A stretch of DNA of 23,199 bases from the IMG/VR virus record IMGVR_UViG_3300025168_000707, positions 1 through 23,199 of that record. One strand, written 5' to 3'. Shown here piece after piece: positions 1 to 8,730 of this stretch. The notes under the pieces were generated by a model. The model ran no database searches, was not told where the DNA came from, and worked only from the letters and a program-made list of their open reading frames with translations. Origin of the DNA: a virus. The position numbers and the translations under genes were made by a program. Within the stretch, counting starts at the first letter, position 1. Every line of letters begins with the position of its first letter.

Positions 1-878
1 AAAAGCCCGCCACTATATGGGTGATCGCTAGTAGTACCCTCACCAATTTGAGTGTTGTTAAACAAATTACCAGCATTGGCTGGGTTGGAAAATGAATGAA
101 ACCTACCGCTTTGGGAGTTTGCAATACCAGAATATGGATTTCTGTTTCTTATTCTATTTTCTACAATTGGATGTACACCTGTATCATTACTGTTACTGAT
201 AATTTTATGTGGTCCAAAAGCAAAGAATCTTCTGGTAAGAGTTTCTGTTTCGCTATATCGCTTGGGTGAAGTTGAGTTGGCAGTTATACCATGACTACCA
301 GAATTTCCAAGTGAATCTAGATTATAGTGGAACATAATCTCACCATCACTCCCATATGGAGCAACCATGATATATCTTCCGACTTGACTATTGTCTAATG
401 TCAGTCCAGATCCAGCAGTTTCTCCAGCAGCGGCATACTCATATTTTAATTCCATAGAGAATCGTTCACCCTCGTTAGGACCAGATCCTCCCTCTAAACC
501 ATATAGAAGCTGATTGTAATTTACTGATCCTACTACACCCTGAAGCCCAGTAGTATCAAGATAGTCCCTAGCCCGAGTTGCTTTTGCGTCAATCGGAGTT
601 GCACCCCGCAAAGTAACCTTTGACCCCTGTGGGTGATTCATTTGTATTTCTGAGTTTACTGTATGAACACCTTCAGTTAAGTTAATAATAACCGAACCGG
701 ATTCAACAATAATATAGGAATTCAAAAAGTTAAATGCTTTTTGAATAGTTTTGAAAGGTCTTGCCGGACTGGTTCCCGCATTGTTATCACTACCAGTCTG
801 TGAAACATACAGATTGGTAGTTGTACGAATTACCTTTACGGAATCCTGAAGTCTTTTAAATGTTGCTGCACTTCCCAT
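1..878 (-). CDS. Partial tailspike/fibre protein with beta-helix-like N-terminal region
   Basis: The frame is open from an ATG at 878-876 to the left edge: 292 complete codons with no stop, so the C-terminus lies outside the window. A weak Shine-Dalgarno-like AGGGA sits just upstream. Residues 22-49 contain NLYVSQTGSDNNAGTSPARP followed by FKTIQKAF, the typical opening of right-handed parallel beta-helix proteins of the pectate-lyase/DUF1565 type, which are common in phage tailspikes. Residues 50-90 continue with short beta-strand-like runs (YIIVESGSVIINL, SKVTLRG), as expected for helix coils. It is the last visible gene of a run of fibre genes and starts 43 bases after the 480-residue protein ends. 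Its first residues (MGSAA) resemble the MGSSS start of that protein. It is probably a host-binding or glycan-degrading appendage. No catalytic residues can be assigned from the visible part. Beta-helix fold: moderate confidence. Enzymatic activity: unknown. Confidence 0.75.
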   Translation of the reverse strand, partial: MGSAATFKRLQDSVKVIRTTTNLYVSQTGSDNNAGTSPARPFKTIQKAFNFLNSYIIVESGSVIINLTEGVHTVNSEIQMNHPQGSKVTLRGATPIDAKATRARDYLDTTGLQGVVGSVNYNQLLYGLEGGSGPNEGERFSMELKYEYAAAGETAGSGLTLDNSQVGRYIMVAPYGSDGEIMFHYNLDSLGNSGSHGITANSTSPKRYSETETLTRRFFAFGPHKIISNSNDTGVHPIVENRIRNRNPYSGIANSQSGRFHSFSNPANAGNLFNNTQIGEGTTSDHPYSGGL

Positions 879-900
879 TTAGTTTCCCTATACTGGCTTT

Positions 901-908
901 CTTTTATA
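901..908 (-). promoter_or_regulatory. Possible T4-type late promoter element
   Basis: On the minus strand these bases read TATAAAAG, matching six of eight positions of the T4 late-promoter box TATAAATA. It sits 22 bases upstream of the ATG of the beta-helix gene, in one of the few gaps between genes, which is plausible for a late structural transcript. The match is imperfect and the DNA is AT-rich, so chance is a real alternative. Confidence 0.2.
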
Positions 909-921
909 TATCTAGGTTAAA

Positions 922-2364
922 TCAAGGTCCATGAAGTGGTTCTCCGTCACCACTACTATCGTCATCAATAACAACACCACCACCGGGATTTCCTTCATTA
1001 TTTCGTCCACCTGTGCTATCATCATTTGGTCCACCACCCTGGCCTCCGCCTGGATCATTACCGGCACCACCACCTCCATCACCTCCACCAGATTCGTTGG
1101 ATGAATCACCCAACTGCACTGCGAAAATGTTAAAGGGTCTGTTCTGATCAGGTCCTGCTGTTAGTCCCTCTTGTCCAGAATATGAATTGACTTTCAATAC
1201 TCTATAGTCGTCTGTTACTGTTCCAAACACTCTTACGTCGGTCAAAGCCTTTGCTGTGGTGTCTGCTGTTGCACCCGTGGTTCCTGCATGAGAAGGAGAG
1301 AGCATAAAGATGGGAGCATTGGATGTCTTGAAGAACTGTCCAAACTTCAGAACGTTATTTCCTGTACCCCCGGTTGGAGCAATGTCATTAAGAGCGATGT
1401 ACATATCGCTACCAGCTAATATAGTTCCTGAAGCATTGTGGGTATCTATTTTCTGATATCTTAGCAGAAGAGCGTCTGCTTGAGATGCAGCCACATTGTT
1501 AACTTCACCCGAAGCGATTGCGGTAACTTGTGCGCCGATCATATCAGGCAAAGGAGAATTCTGTTGGATGTTCTCAAACCGAGAAAGATCAATACCTTTC
1601 TCTACTTGCACATTTGCAAGATCAATCATTTCACCACCATATGCAATACTATTCTTTAGGTTTCTATTAGAAGAGTTTGCAGTGGTTGTTCCTGCCTGAA
1701 TGTAAAAGTTAAGTTCAGTATAGTTGTCACCGGATATACCAATTTCTTTACCTTTGATACCTGGCACTTTAAATTTTACACTATGTCTTTTCCAAGATGA
1801 TTCGAGTGTAACTTCCTGTCCCTTTACCTGAACCGGATATGACGCGGTGAATCCATCATCGAATTCTCCTCCACCATTCCATTCACCTAAACTACCACCA
1901 CTCTTTCCAAACACCTGAGTAAGCCCTACACCTAATTTGTGTCCAGCAGAATAACCTTTAGCATAAAATGAAACATTTAAAGTTGAAGCCTGTAGAATTC
2001 TTACGTTTGGAATTCTATGAGATACTGAAATTATTTCGTTTGCATAGGTTCCACCAGTGATTCCACCCTGATGCATTCTCATAAAGTAAAGTGGGTTTCC
2101 TTCTACCTCAACTTGACCAATATCATGAGGACGCTTTTCTACTCTATGAATAGACGCGAGTCCTGAACCTGTTGATCCATCTGTCCCCGGCCAATAACGA
2201 GTGAACCATTCATCAGAGGTAGATGTCAACTTAACAGAACTGTTTATTCCATGAATGTCCGTAGAGATACCTCTACTCCACTTCGCAAAAGAAGCGTTTG
2301 ACACTAGGTTTCGGAGTGCTTCGCTGCCTGCTACTCCTCTTAGATTTATTGATGATGATCCCAT
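922..2364 (-). CDS. Fibre/adhesin protein with carbohydrate-binding-like domain and Gly-rich tail
   Basis: 480 residues from ATG 2364-2362, preceded by an AGGGTAA ribosome-binding-like site. Residues about 15-268 form a jelly-roll-like module: NLVSNASFAKW near the start, LNVSFYAKG in the middle, WKRHSVKFKV, and ending DLANVQVEKG. This is the pattern of carbohydrate-binding-like domains on phage fibres. It matches the domain in the 1391-residue fibre (NLIVNGNFDLW, ATISFWAKG, WRRYTFSIRI, LAQVQVEEG), so the two are paralogous. Residues about 290-420 are predicted beta-rich and are not recognised. Residues about 424-480 are Gly/Asp/Asn-rich low complexity with several GGG runs. It is probably a minor fibre or adhesin subunit contacting surface glycans. 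The Gly-rich end loosely recalls the polyglycine motifs of gp38-type adhesins, but there is only one such block, so that link is weak. Confidence 0.8.
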   Translation of the reverse strand: MGSSSINLRGVAGSEALRNLVSNASFAKWSRGISTDIHGINSSVKLTSTSDEWFTRYWPGTDGSTGSGLASIHRVEKRPHDIGQVEVEGNPLYFMRMHQGGITGGTYANEIISVSHRIPNVRILQASTLNVSFYAKGYSAGHKLGVGLTQVFGKSGGSLGEWNGGGEFDDGFTASYPVQVKGQEVTLESSWKRHSVKFKVPGIKGKEIGISGDNYTELNFYIQAGTTTANSSNRNLKNSIAYGGEMIDLANVQVEKGIDLSRFENIQQNSPLPDMIGAQVTAIASGEVNNVAASQADALLLRYQKIDTHNASGTILAGSDMYIALNDIAPTGGTGNNVLKFGQFFKTSNAPIFMLSPSHAGTTGATADTTAKALTDVRVFGTVTDDYRVLKVNSYSGQEGLTAGPDQNRPFNIFAVQLGDSSNESGGGDGGGGAGNDPGGGQGGGPNDDSTGGRNNEGNPGGGVVIDDDSSGDGEPLHGP

Positions 2365-2404
2365 GTATTACCCTAAAAATTTTATTACTTAGTTACTCTG
2401 TGGT

Positions 2405-4531
2405 TCAAGCTATATATCCGGTTATTTGCCAAGATGAGGATTTGTATTGGTTGTTCTTTGAAAGTGTAAACTTACCATCCGCATCCACTGGTAGAATTTC
2501 AGTTACAGACATGATATCTCTATTGTTAATATTTCCAGTCATGTACAGGACTTTAAATGTAGCATTAGAATTAATACTGGTTCCCGCAGAATAATTTGTA
2601 AAAATGTATGCTTGCAGGCCGCCTGTAGTTTCCCCTGTCCAGTTGATTTGAATATGTGTTGCTCCTGTTGGGACACCATAGTCTCCAGCATCGAATGTTC
2701 CCGTTGCAAAATTCGTATTCGATGACGGCAGACCACCTAGTCTGGTGGCATGTGTTTCAAGATGAACTAGTTTGGGGCTAGAATCTATTGCTGTTCTAAT
2801 TGCTGTCTCAGTAACCAGTGAGGTATTATCTGTACTACCAGATGTTCTAATACCGGTTCTAATCTGAGTTACAACAGGAGAAGAAGCACTAAATTTCAAA
2901 CCTTTAGCGCCTATTTTTAGGTTTGCCGTACTATCCGCGGCAGCCCCCACACCAACATAACCAGTATCATCAGTGCCACTGGGATTCTTAGCTTCTAAAA
3001 TCGTATTGCTGTTATTCTTGACTACAAAGGAGTTCCCTGACGCTGATCCTAAACCAGATAAATTAATTCCAAATGAGGCTGTTTCGGAAGCACTACCAAA
3101 TTTGATTTTTGGTTTTACACTCCCCGTGTCATCCACATCAATTTGGAATGTATTTACATCTGATGTATAACTCGTGAATAAGCGATATGGTCTAAACTTA
3201 TTTCCCAGTGTTCCATTCACATCAAACATGATGAGATCACCATCTTGTGTACCCGAAGGGAATGTAACATCCGTAAGTTCGACTAGAGGAAGTTTAAGAT
3301 CTATATTATCAAGTATGGATGCCTGTGCAAGTGAAGACAACTTAATTATGTAATTAATACCAACATATGGCTGTAGGTTATTGTGTCCTAAAGGTGAGCC
3401 GGCATTAGTGTTTGCTCCTACTGATCCCGTGTTTATTCCAAGTTCTGCTGGAGTTAAAATATGCTCATATTCACCACCAATCTGTCCACGGATAAAGTTC
3501 TGATCCGCAGCTATTGCAGTACCAGTTCTATTACCAGCTCCAGTATCCGAGTCAGCTAATCCAAGAACAACTTTACCTCTAAGGTCTGGTTTTCTTACAT
3601 GAGAAGTTACTGCTGAAAAATCTCCAGCAGTGGCAACGGTTAGTTGCTCACTGATGTTGGTATTAGTTGAGCTTGTATTTCTAAACAAAGAGCCGGTGAA
3701 AGATCCTGTGGGTGTAGCCTTAACTACGATGTCTGTAGCATCCGTCCATTCATAAGAATGCGGAACAAAACCATCACCGCTATCTTGTAGGTAATCGGTA
3801 TCAATTACTACGTAATTTGATCCTTTTTCTACAACAATACCTCTCATTGTATTACTTGAACCACCAGTCTCTACTACATTTCCTACCACCAACTCAGCAG
3901 GAAGAGAGCCAGCACTTAACGTAATTTTTTGATAGTAGCCATAGTTGCTACCAAGTCTAGTGTAAAGATCAGGGTAAGTAGAAACCTCCACCGCTGATCC
4001 ATCGCACAGTCCCCAAGTATCAGGAATGTCATCGACGGCTCCGGCGAAAGGTTCGATTGTTCCTACTGGTTGAATTGAATCTAAACTAACTACAGAAGAA
4101 CCACCAATTACGGTTCCGATGTAGTTGGTGACAACAGCTTTATTTCCTTCTGCTCTAGTTAGAACTGGTTTGATAACCTGTCCAGCAGAAGAAGGTGGAA
4201 TATTGGTTAGTTTACCGGGAGTTGTTGCATCGAGGAAGAAAACTTCATCATCTACTACTGCATATTGTGAATCGAATTGACCTGTATCAATTTCACCACT
4301 GTATACTAAAACAAATTCGTTAGCACCAACAACATTTTCAATAACTCCGATTACTTCTGAATTATCTGCACTGCTGGCATCCGCTGCAAAGTACTGTTCT
4401 CCTGCACCGGTACTTCGGTTGAATCGAATAGCCTGTCCAGCACTAAAGCCGTGACTAGCTTGTGTGATAGTATTTCTAACTGAAGTACCATCACCAATTC
4501 CGCCTGTAAGTTTAATATGACTTTGTGCCAA
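2405..4531 (-). CDS. Tail fibre protein with interrupted tail-collar domain
   Basis: 708 residues starting at TTG (4531-4529). No in-frame ATG lies close upstream and an excellent AAGGAGA site is 6 bases away. Residues about 24-150 are a beta adapter domain (ASHGFSAGQAIRF, EVIGVIENVVGANEFVLVYSG, NKAVVTNYIG) also present in the 1391-residue fibre. A phage tail-collar domain (PF07484 type, as in T4 gp12 short tail fibre) begins at about 155 with PVGTIEPFAGAVDDIPDTWG and LCDGSAVE. It resumes at about 312 with RKPDLRGKVVLG and ends near 397 with INYIIKL. Between LGSNYG and PDLRGK, about 110 extra residues replace the usual short loop. The C-terminal 300 residues are beta-rich, with a repeat-like fibre region and a predicted terminal receptor-binding domain that I do not recognise. 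Likely a short tail fibre or fibre tip. Confidence 0.88.
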   Translation of the reverse strand: MAQSHIKLTGGIGDGTSVRNTITQASHGFSAGQAIRFNRSTGAGEQYFAADASSADNSEVIGVIENVVGANEFVLVYSGEIDTGQFDSQYAVVDDEVFFLDATTPGKLTNIPPSSAGQVIKPVLTRAEGNKAVVTNYIGTVIGGSSVVSLDSIQPVGTIEPFAGAVDDIPDTWGLCDGSAVEVSTYPDLYTRLGSNYGYYQKITLSAGSLPAELVVGNVVETGGSSNTMRGIVVEKGSNYVVIDTDYLQDSGDGFVPHSYEWTDATDIVVKATPTGSFTGSLFRNTSSTNTNISEQLTVATAGDFSAVTSHVRKPDLRGKVVLGLADSDTGAGNRTGTAIAADQNFIRGQIGGEYEHILTPAELGINTGSVGANTNAGSPLGHNNLQPYVGINYIIKLSSLAQASILDNIDLKLPLVELTDVTFPSGTQDGDLIMFDVNGTLGNKFRPYRLFTSYTSDVNTFQIDVDDTGSVKPKIKFGSASETASFGINLSGLGSASGNSFVVKNNSNTILEAKNPSGTDDTGYVGVGAAADSTANLKIGAKGLKFSASSPVVTQIRTGIRTSGSTDNTSLVTETAIRTAIDSSPKLVHLETHATRLGGLPSSNTNFATGTFDAGDYGVPTGATHIQINWTGETTGGLQAYIFTNYSAGTSINSNATFKVLYMTGNINNRDIMSVTEILPVDADGKFTLSKNNQYKSSSWQITGYIA

Positions 4532-4537
4532 GAGTAC

Positions 4538-4544
4538 TCTCCTT
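4538..4544 (-). promoter_or_regulatory. Strong ribosome-binding site selecting a TTG start
   Basis: The minus strand reads AAGGAGA, a near-perfect Shine-Dalgarno sequence, 6 bases before the TTG at 4531-4529. It lies in the 26-base gap after the 1391-residue fibre gene. Its quality and spacing are the reason for accepting TTG as the start of the 708-residue fibre protein. Confidence 0.7.
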
Positions 4545-4557
4545 TAGAGTATGTATG

Positions 4558-7500
4558 TTAGCTATTGTTGTAAAGTTCTGCGTCTGCTTTAAAGTTGTAG
4601 TGGAATTCGCACTGCCAGTACTCATCACCGACGGTTTCATCGATAACAAAAATCTCATTAATGTATTCTTTTGTTCCTCTTGCAAATCCGTTCAGTCCAC
4701 CTACCTGTCTATTTCCACCTATTCTACTAACACCCAGAGTTTTATTTGAATGATCAGGAATTAACATTTCATTCGCTTGTCTTTGAGCATTACTGAACGC
4801 ACGTTTTAGGTGAATTTTTCCAGAGATACCACTAGCTTCTGGACTTCCTATAGTACCAAATCCATCGTTAGATCGGTTAAGTACATCAACGTAAGGTTCA
4901 GTTCTCATTGGTACTGGGAACGTTGTGTGTTGTTGTAATACACTGTTGACTAGATGATTTATTACTGGCACATATCCTCTGGCGTTTACTAGTGATTCAG
5001 CTTCATTTTCCCGAGCATTAAACGATGTTGAGTAATATCTTTGGCAAAGTCTAAGAGTTTCATCTTCTCTCAGAAGTTCAAAATCAGTAGCTTTGGATCC
5101 TTCTTCAACTTGAACTTGTGCAAGACTTAGAGTTCCTGTATAGTTGATATTTGCAGAACCGTTTCCTCTAATTCCTGCTTTCAGACAAGTGTATAAGTTT
5201 ATGTCAAGCGACGAATCAGGCGTATTGCAAGTATCTTTTCCTTCTGTTCCAGAAGTAAGATCGGCAATTCTAATACTGAACGTGTATCTTCTCCAAGTGG
5301 TGTCCACAATGAAAGATCGTACCCCAAAGTTTTCATTCGTAGCAGGAACACCATTTGTTCCGTAATCCCTACTATAACCGAGGAAACACGTTCCTGTTGC
5401 ATCACCCTTTGCCCAGAAAGAAATAGTTGCGTTCTTTCCTGAGAGAGTACGGACATTTTCTATCTTCTGTCCAATATAGTTGTGTCCGTCTGAGTCGAAT
5501 GTTCCAGTCTCATTTCCCTTTACGTTGATGTAGTACTTGGGATAATGCGGAACCTCAGTTTGTGCAAGACCAAATTCTTTTCTCTGAACTGCGAGTGTTG
5601 ATTTTCCACCGGATGATAGCTTTTGAGATCTAAGCCACCTATCAGCAAAATATGCATCATCGTCTTGTTTTGCATCGACAGTTGTTCCGATTGCTCGTCT
5701 TCTTTGCCATAGGTCAAAGTTACCATTGACGATAAGATTCTTACGATCAGTATTGGTTTGCTTAAGACGAGTTAGTGCATTGTCCATGACTTGGTTAACA
5801 CCAAGAAGAGTCATACTAATTTGATCATATTGAAGACCCGGTTCTACATTTGGTGTCTGATTCAACCAGATTCTCATTCTGAATTGTAGTTGACTCTGAT
5901 TAGGAACAACCGGGACTGTAACAGTAGTGGCATAGAATTGTCCTGCCCTATCAGAAAGTCCGCTAGTCAATATAGCAGGGGGTCCCGAACCTTGTCGGTT
6001 GTCGCCCGCGATGGGAATATATTGACCTGTATTTGGATCTAAGTACTCAACATAATGGAAGAAGAAATCATCATCAAATTCAATTGCTAATTTAGCAGAA
6101 CGAACTAGAGCAGCATTAAATCCATTTCCTCTTAAGTCTGCAACATTTAGAGTCCACTCTTTGGTCTGTGCGTTTCCTCTACCCCTCCTGTAATCTGGAA
6201 AACCTGCGCTAGTTTCAAAGTAAGTTATATCTCGCATGAATGTGGTGTGAACGTCGTACACCCAACCACCGGCTGCACCACCACCTTTTGATGATTGTCC
6301 ACCTTCTCCACTATTGCTGCCAGGATTGGTTCCTAAATCAATCCAGCCAAGTGGGTCATACGAAAGATCCGGATGCTGTACAAGAAGTTCACCGCCACCA
6401 ATGTCGTAGTTTGTGATACTAATGAATTCGCTATCACCACCCAAGATTTGTGTACCGTCAAACAGTTCATTTACACCCTCGACGCGAATGATGTAAGCGA
6501 GAGTGAAGAATGGTGGGAGGTTGTCGTGTGCTATACCACTACCAGATCCTATTCCTTCTCCCAAGAAAGAACTGACCAACGATGTCGGTTTAGTAACTTT
6601 AGCCACACCGAATTGAGTTCTACCGGCTGCACCACCTTGGGGATCGCCTTCTTGTTCTTGTTCGGCATTATCGTGACCAGTTCCGGAAATGATATTACCT
6701 GCTGCAATTTCTCCAGCTGTTTGTGAGCTTCGAGGGTGAACTGCACTTTCATAAGCGTGATCGTGATCAGGTAACTCATCGACGGTTAGTGTGTGCTTCT
6801 TAGATCCACCAAAATCACCTATTGTATCAAAGTCAGCATCATCTGGATCTCGTCCTACGATGAACTTACCTTTAAGATTTGGAACAGTGAACGTATTTGC
6901 CGACTCGTCACCACCAAACTTTCTACCAATTTCAGTAAACAATTCTGGATATAAAGTTTCGGCATAAGCAGCACCATCACACAATACAAAGCCTTGTGGG
7001 ATTGCAGCAACACTTCCCGACCAAGCCATCACTGATCCTACTGGAACATCTGTACTAAAGTCATCCTCAGCAATCGGCTCTTCAACCGTACCTCTCAGGA
7101 TTGTTACGATACCACCTGAAACTCCGTCAGCAACATATAGAGGTTTATTGATTTGATCAGCAGCAAAGGCAACCGCAGATCCGGTAACAACATCTATGCC
7201 GTCATCTAATTCTTTACCACTAATTGTGTTGGAACGAACATCAGCAGCAGGAGGGGATGGGTGAATGAAGTATGTTTCACCTACAGTATTTACATTACAA
7301 TCCCGCATGGTGAATGATCCAGACATGACAAGACTGTTCATGTTTTCGATACCACCAACGTCAATGTCATTTACAATACCAACAACATCGGACATATCAG
7401 CATTTGCTTTTGCCCTCTTAAATACCATTCCACCAGATGCATCTTGTTTTACAATTGCTGCATCACCGAAAGTAAATCCTTCAGCTATTGTGTCATTAAA

Positions 7501-8730
7501 CAATATTGTATTTGCTCGTAACCCATTTGCGGCATTTTGAATCAGTTCAACTTCACCACCTAAGTAGTTCTTGACTAATGCTCTATCAGCATCCAGTGCA
7601 ATGAAAACTGTTTTCTGTACTTGACCATTCGATACGGGTTTTTCTTCTGTAATTTGCCCTGCGTTGAGTGGACTTAAGAAGTAAGCATTACCCGGAGTAA
7701 GGTTTGAGGATTCATCGCTAATTCCAGAGAAATTACCTCTCAATTCACCACCAAGAGTCAGTTCAAACTTACTTGAATTATACACTCTAGATACAACACC
7801 GATGACTTCGGCAGTGGCTACTGCATTTGCTTTCGCAGCGGCATATCCGCTAGAGGGAGTCATATAAACTGGCGTACCGAAAGTAAATCCATGAGAGGAT
7901 TGATCTATCGTAATTTTGTTTGCGCCATTAACAATACTAACATATCCGTCATCATCAATGTACATTGCATCTGCTGAATGTCCAGCAACAATGTCGTCAT
8001 TGAATACACGGAAGAGTCTATTTGTTCCGGTAGAACCACCTATGGTTATGCCTGTAAATCCTCCCGAAAGAAGCGGTGACATGGTTGCACCATTTCCGGT
8101 AGTTCCTACTGCAAATCCAAGAATTAATCCTTTGGGTGCATTTCCGCTTCCGCCCGATACACCAGTTCCGAATTTAATTCCACCTGTTCTGTCAAGTCTA
8201 AATGGATCACCCGTAATGCCTGTTGCAGAATCACTCGCACCAAGTAAACTCTTGTTACTTCCAATGCTTATATTTTGGTTTGAATTCCAACCAGCGTTTG
8301 TGTGCTTCCAGAGAAATTCTTTATCTCCACTTACGCCCTTGACAATGATACCACCGCCCGATGCTCCACCCGACTGAAGCATAATATCGTGATCATTTAC
8401 AGATTCGGTTGTGGAACCTAAAACTAGATTGTAGTCATCTACCGTAAATTCAGTAGAATTGATAGTCGTTGTTTTTCCGTTTACTGTAATACTACCATTA
8501 AAGGTAATATCCTTTTCGACAGTATTTCCAATTTCAATATGAAGAACACCTGCGGCGTTAGTAGAAGCCGAAATACCATCACCGGCAGAACCACCGGCTG
8601 ATTGAACAGTATAAACCTCTAAACGGTTTAACTTTTCAATTATAGAATTGTTAGTTACAGTGAACCATTCATGGAACGTGTCACTTAAAACTAGGTCTGG
8701 GATATCGTAAGTTGTATTTTCAACGCCCAT
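4558..8730 (-). CDS. Large multi-domain tail fibre protein with tail-collar and carbohydrate-binding-like domains
   Basis: About 1390 residues. A TTG at 8733 directly precedes ATG 8730-8728; I prefer the ATG, which lies 8 bases after AGAGAG. The N-terminus (to about 190) carries the fibre motif TVNGKTTTINSTEFTVDDYN and then KEFLWKHTNAGW, common in T4-like marine phage fibres. Two beta adapter domains follow at about 283-395 (SHGFTFGTPVYM) and 415-545 (EGFTFGDAAIV). A canonical tail-collar domain spans about 560-750: PVGSVMAWSG, GFVLCDG, FTVPNLKGKFIVGRDP, HDNLPPFFTLAYIIRV. An unassigned beta-rich region (770-1000) includes a short Gly/Ser linker. A carbohydrate-binding-like module lies at about 1000-1215 (NLIVNGNFDLW to VQVEEG). 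The last 170 residues begin LRLCQRYYST, a common fibre C-terminal motif. In T4 order this is the gp12 position. Likely a trimeric receptor-binding fibre. The start overlaps the upstream small gene. Confidence 0.9.
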   Translation of the reverse strand: MGVENTTYDIPDLVLSDTFHEWFTVTNNSIIEKLNRLEVYTVQSAGGSAGDGISASTNAAGVLHIEIGNTVEKDITFNGSITVNGKTTTINSTEFTVDDYNLVLGSTTESVNDHDIMLQSGGASGGGIIVKGVSGDKEFLWKHTNAGWNSNQNISIGSNKSLLGASDSATGITGDPFRLDRTGGIKFGTGVSGGSGNAPKGLILGFAVGTTGNGATMSPLLSGGFTGITIGGSTGTNRLFRVFNDDIVAGHSADAMYIDDDGYVSIVNGANKITIDQSSHGFTFGTPVYMTPSSGYAAAKANAVATAEVIGVVSRVYNSSKFELTLGGELRGNFSGISDESSNLTPGNAYFLSPLNAGQITEEKPVSNGQVQKTVFIALDADRALVKNYLGGEVELIQNAANGLRANTILFNDTIAEGFTFGDAAIVKQDASGGMVFKRAKANADMSDVVGIVNDIDVGGIENMNSLVMSGSFTMRDCNVNTVGETYFIHPSPPAADVRSNTISGKELDDGIDVVTGSAVAFAADQINKPLYVADGVSGGIVTILRGTVEEPIAEDDFSTDVPVGSVMAWSGSVAAIPQGFVLCDGAAYAETLYPELFTEIGRKFGGDESANTFTVPNLKGKFIVGRDPDDADFDTIGDFGGSKKHTLTVDELPDHDHAYESAVHPRSSQTAGEIAAGNIISGTGHDNAEQEQEGDPQGGAAGRTQFGVAKVTKPTSLVSSFLGEGIGSGSGIAHDNLPPFFTLAYIIRVEGVNELFDGTQILGGDSEFISITNYDIGGGELLVQHPDLSYDPLGWIDLGTNPGSNSGEGGQSSKGGGAAGGWVYDVHTTFMRDITYFETSAGFPDYRRGRGNAQTKEWTLNVADLRGNGFNAALVRSAKLAIEFDDDFFFHYVEYLDPNTGQYIPIAGDNRQGSGPPAILTSGLSDRAGQFYATTVTVPVVPNQSQLQFRMRIWLNQTPNVEPGLQYDQISMTLLGVNQVMDNALTRLKQTNTDRKNLIVNGNFDLWQRRRAIGTTVDAKQDDDAYFADRWLRSQKLSSGGKSTLAVQRKEFGLAQTEVPHYPKYYINVKGNETGTFDSDGHNYIGQKIENVRTLSGKNATISFWAKGDATGTCFLGYSRDYGTNGVPATNENFGVRSFIVDTTWRRYTFSIRIADLTSGTEGKDTCNTPDSSLDINLYTCLKAGIRGNGSANINYTGTLSLAQVQVEEGSKATDFELLREDETLRLCQRYYSTSFNARENEAESLVNARGYVPVINHLVNSVLQQHTTFPVPMRTEPYVDVLNRSNDGFGTIGSPEASGISGKIHLKRAFSNAQRQANEMLIPDHSNKTLGVSRIGGNRQVGGLNGFARGTKEYINEIFVIDETVGDEYWQCEFHYNFKADAELYNNS

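Noticed and set aside
912-1109. Minus-strand 65-codon frame rich in Val and Met overlapping the Gly-rich tail
   Set aside because: It is an out-of-frame reading of the Gly/Asp-rich coding end of the 480-residue protein.
2365-2404. AAAATTTTT stretch between two fibre genes as a possible terminator
   Set aside because: It is a short A/T palindrome without a GC stem; it cannot form a stable intrinsic terminator hairpin.
6373-6726. Plus-strand open frame of 117 codons opposite the collar domain
   Set aside because: The minus-strand collar motifs are clearly coding; the opposite frame shows no domain and irregular composition.
7916-8377. Plus-strand open frame of 153 codons
   Set aside because: It lies wholly antisense to the large fibre gene, is rich in Pro and Leu as expected from the complement of Gly/Asn codons, and has no recognisable domain.
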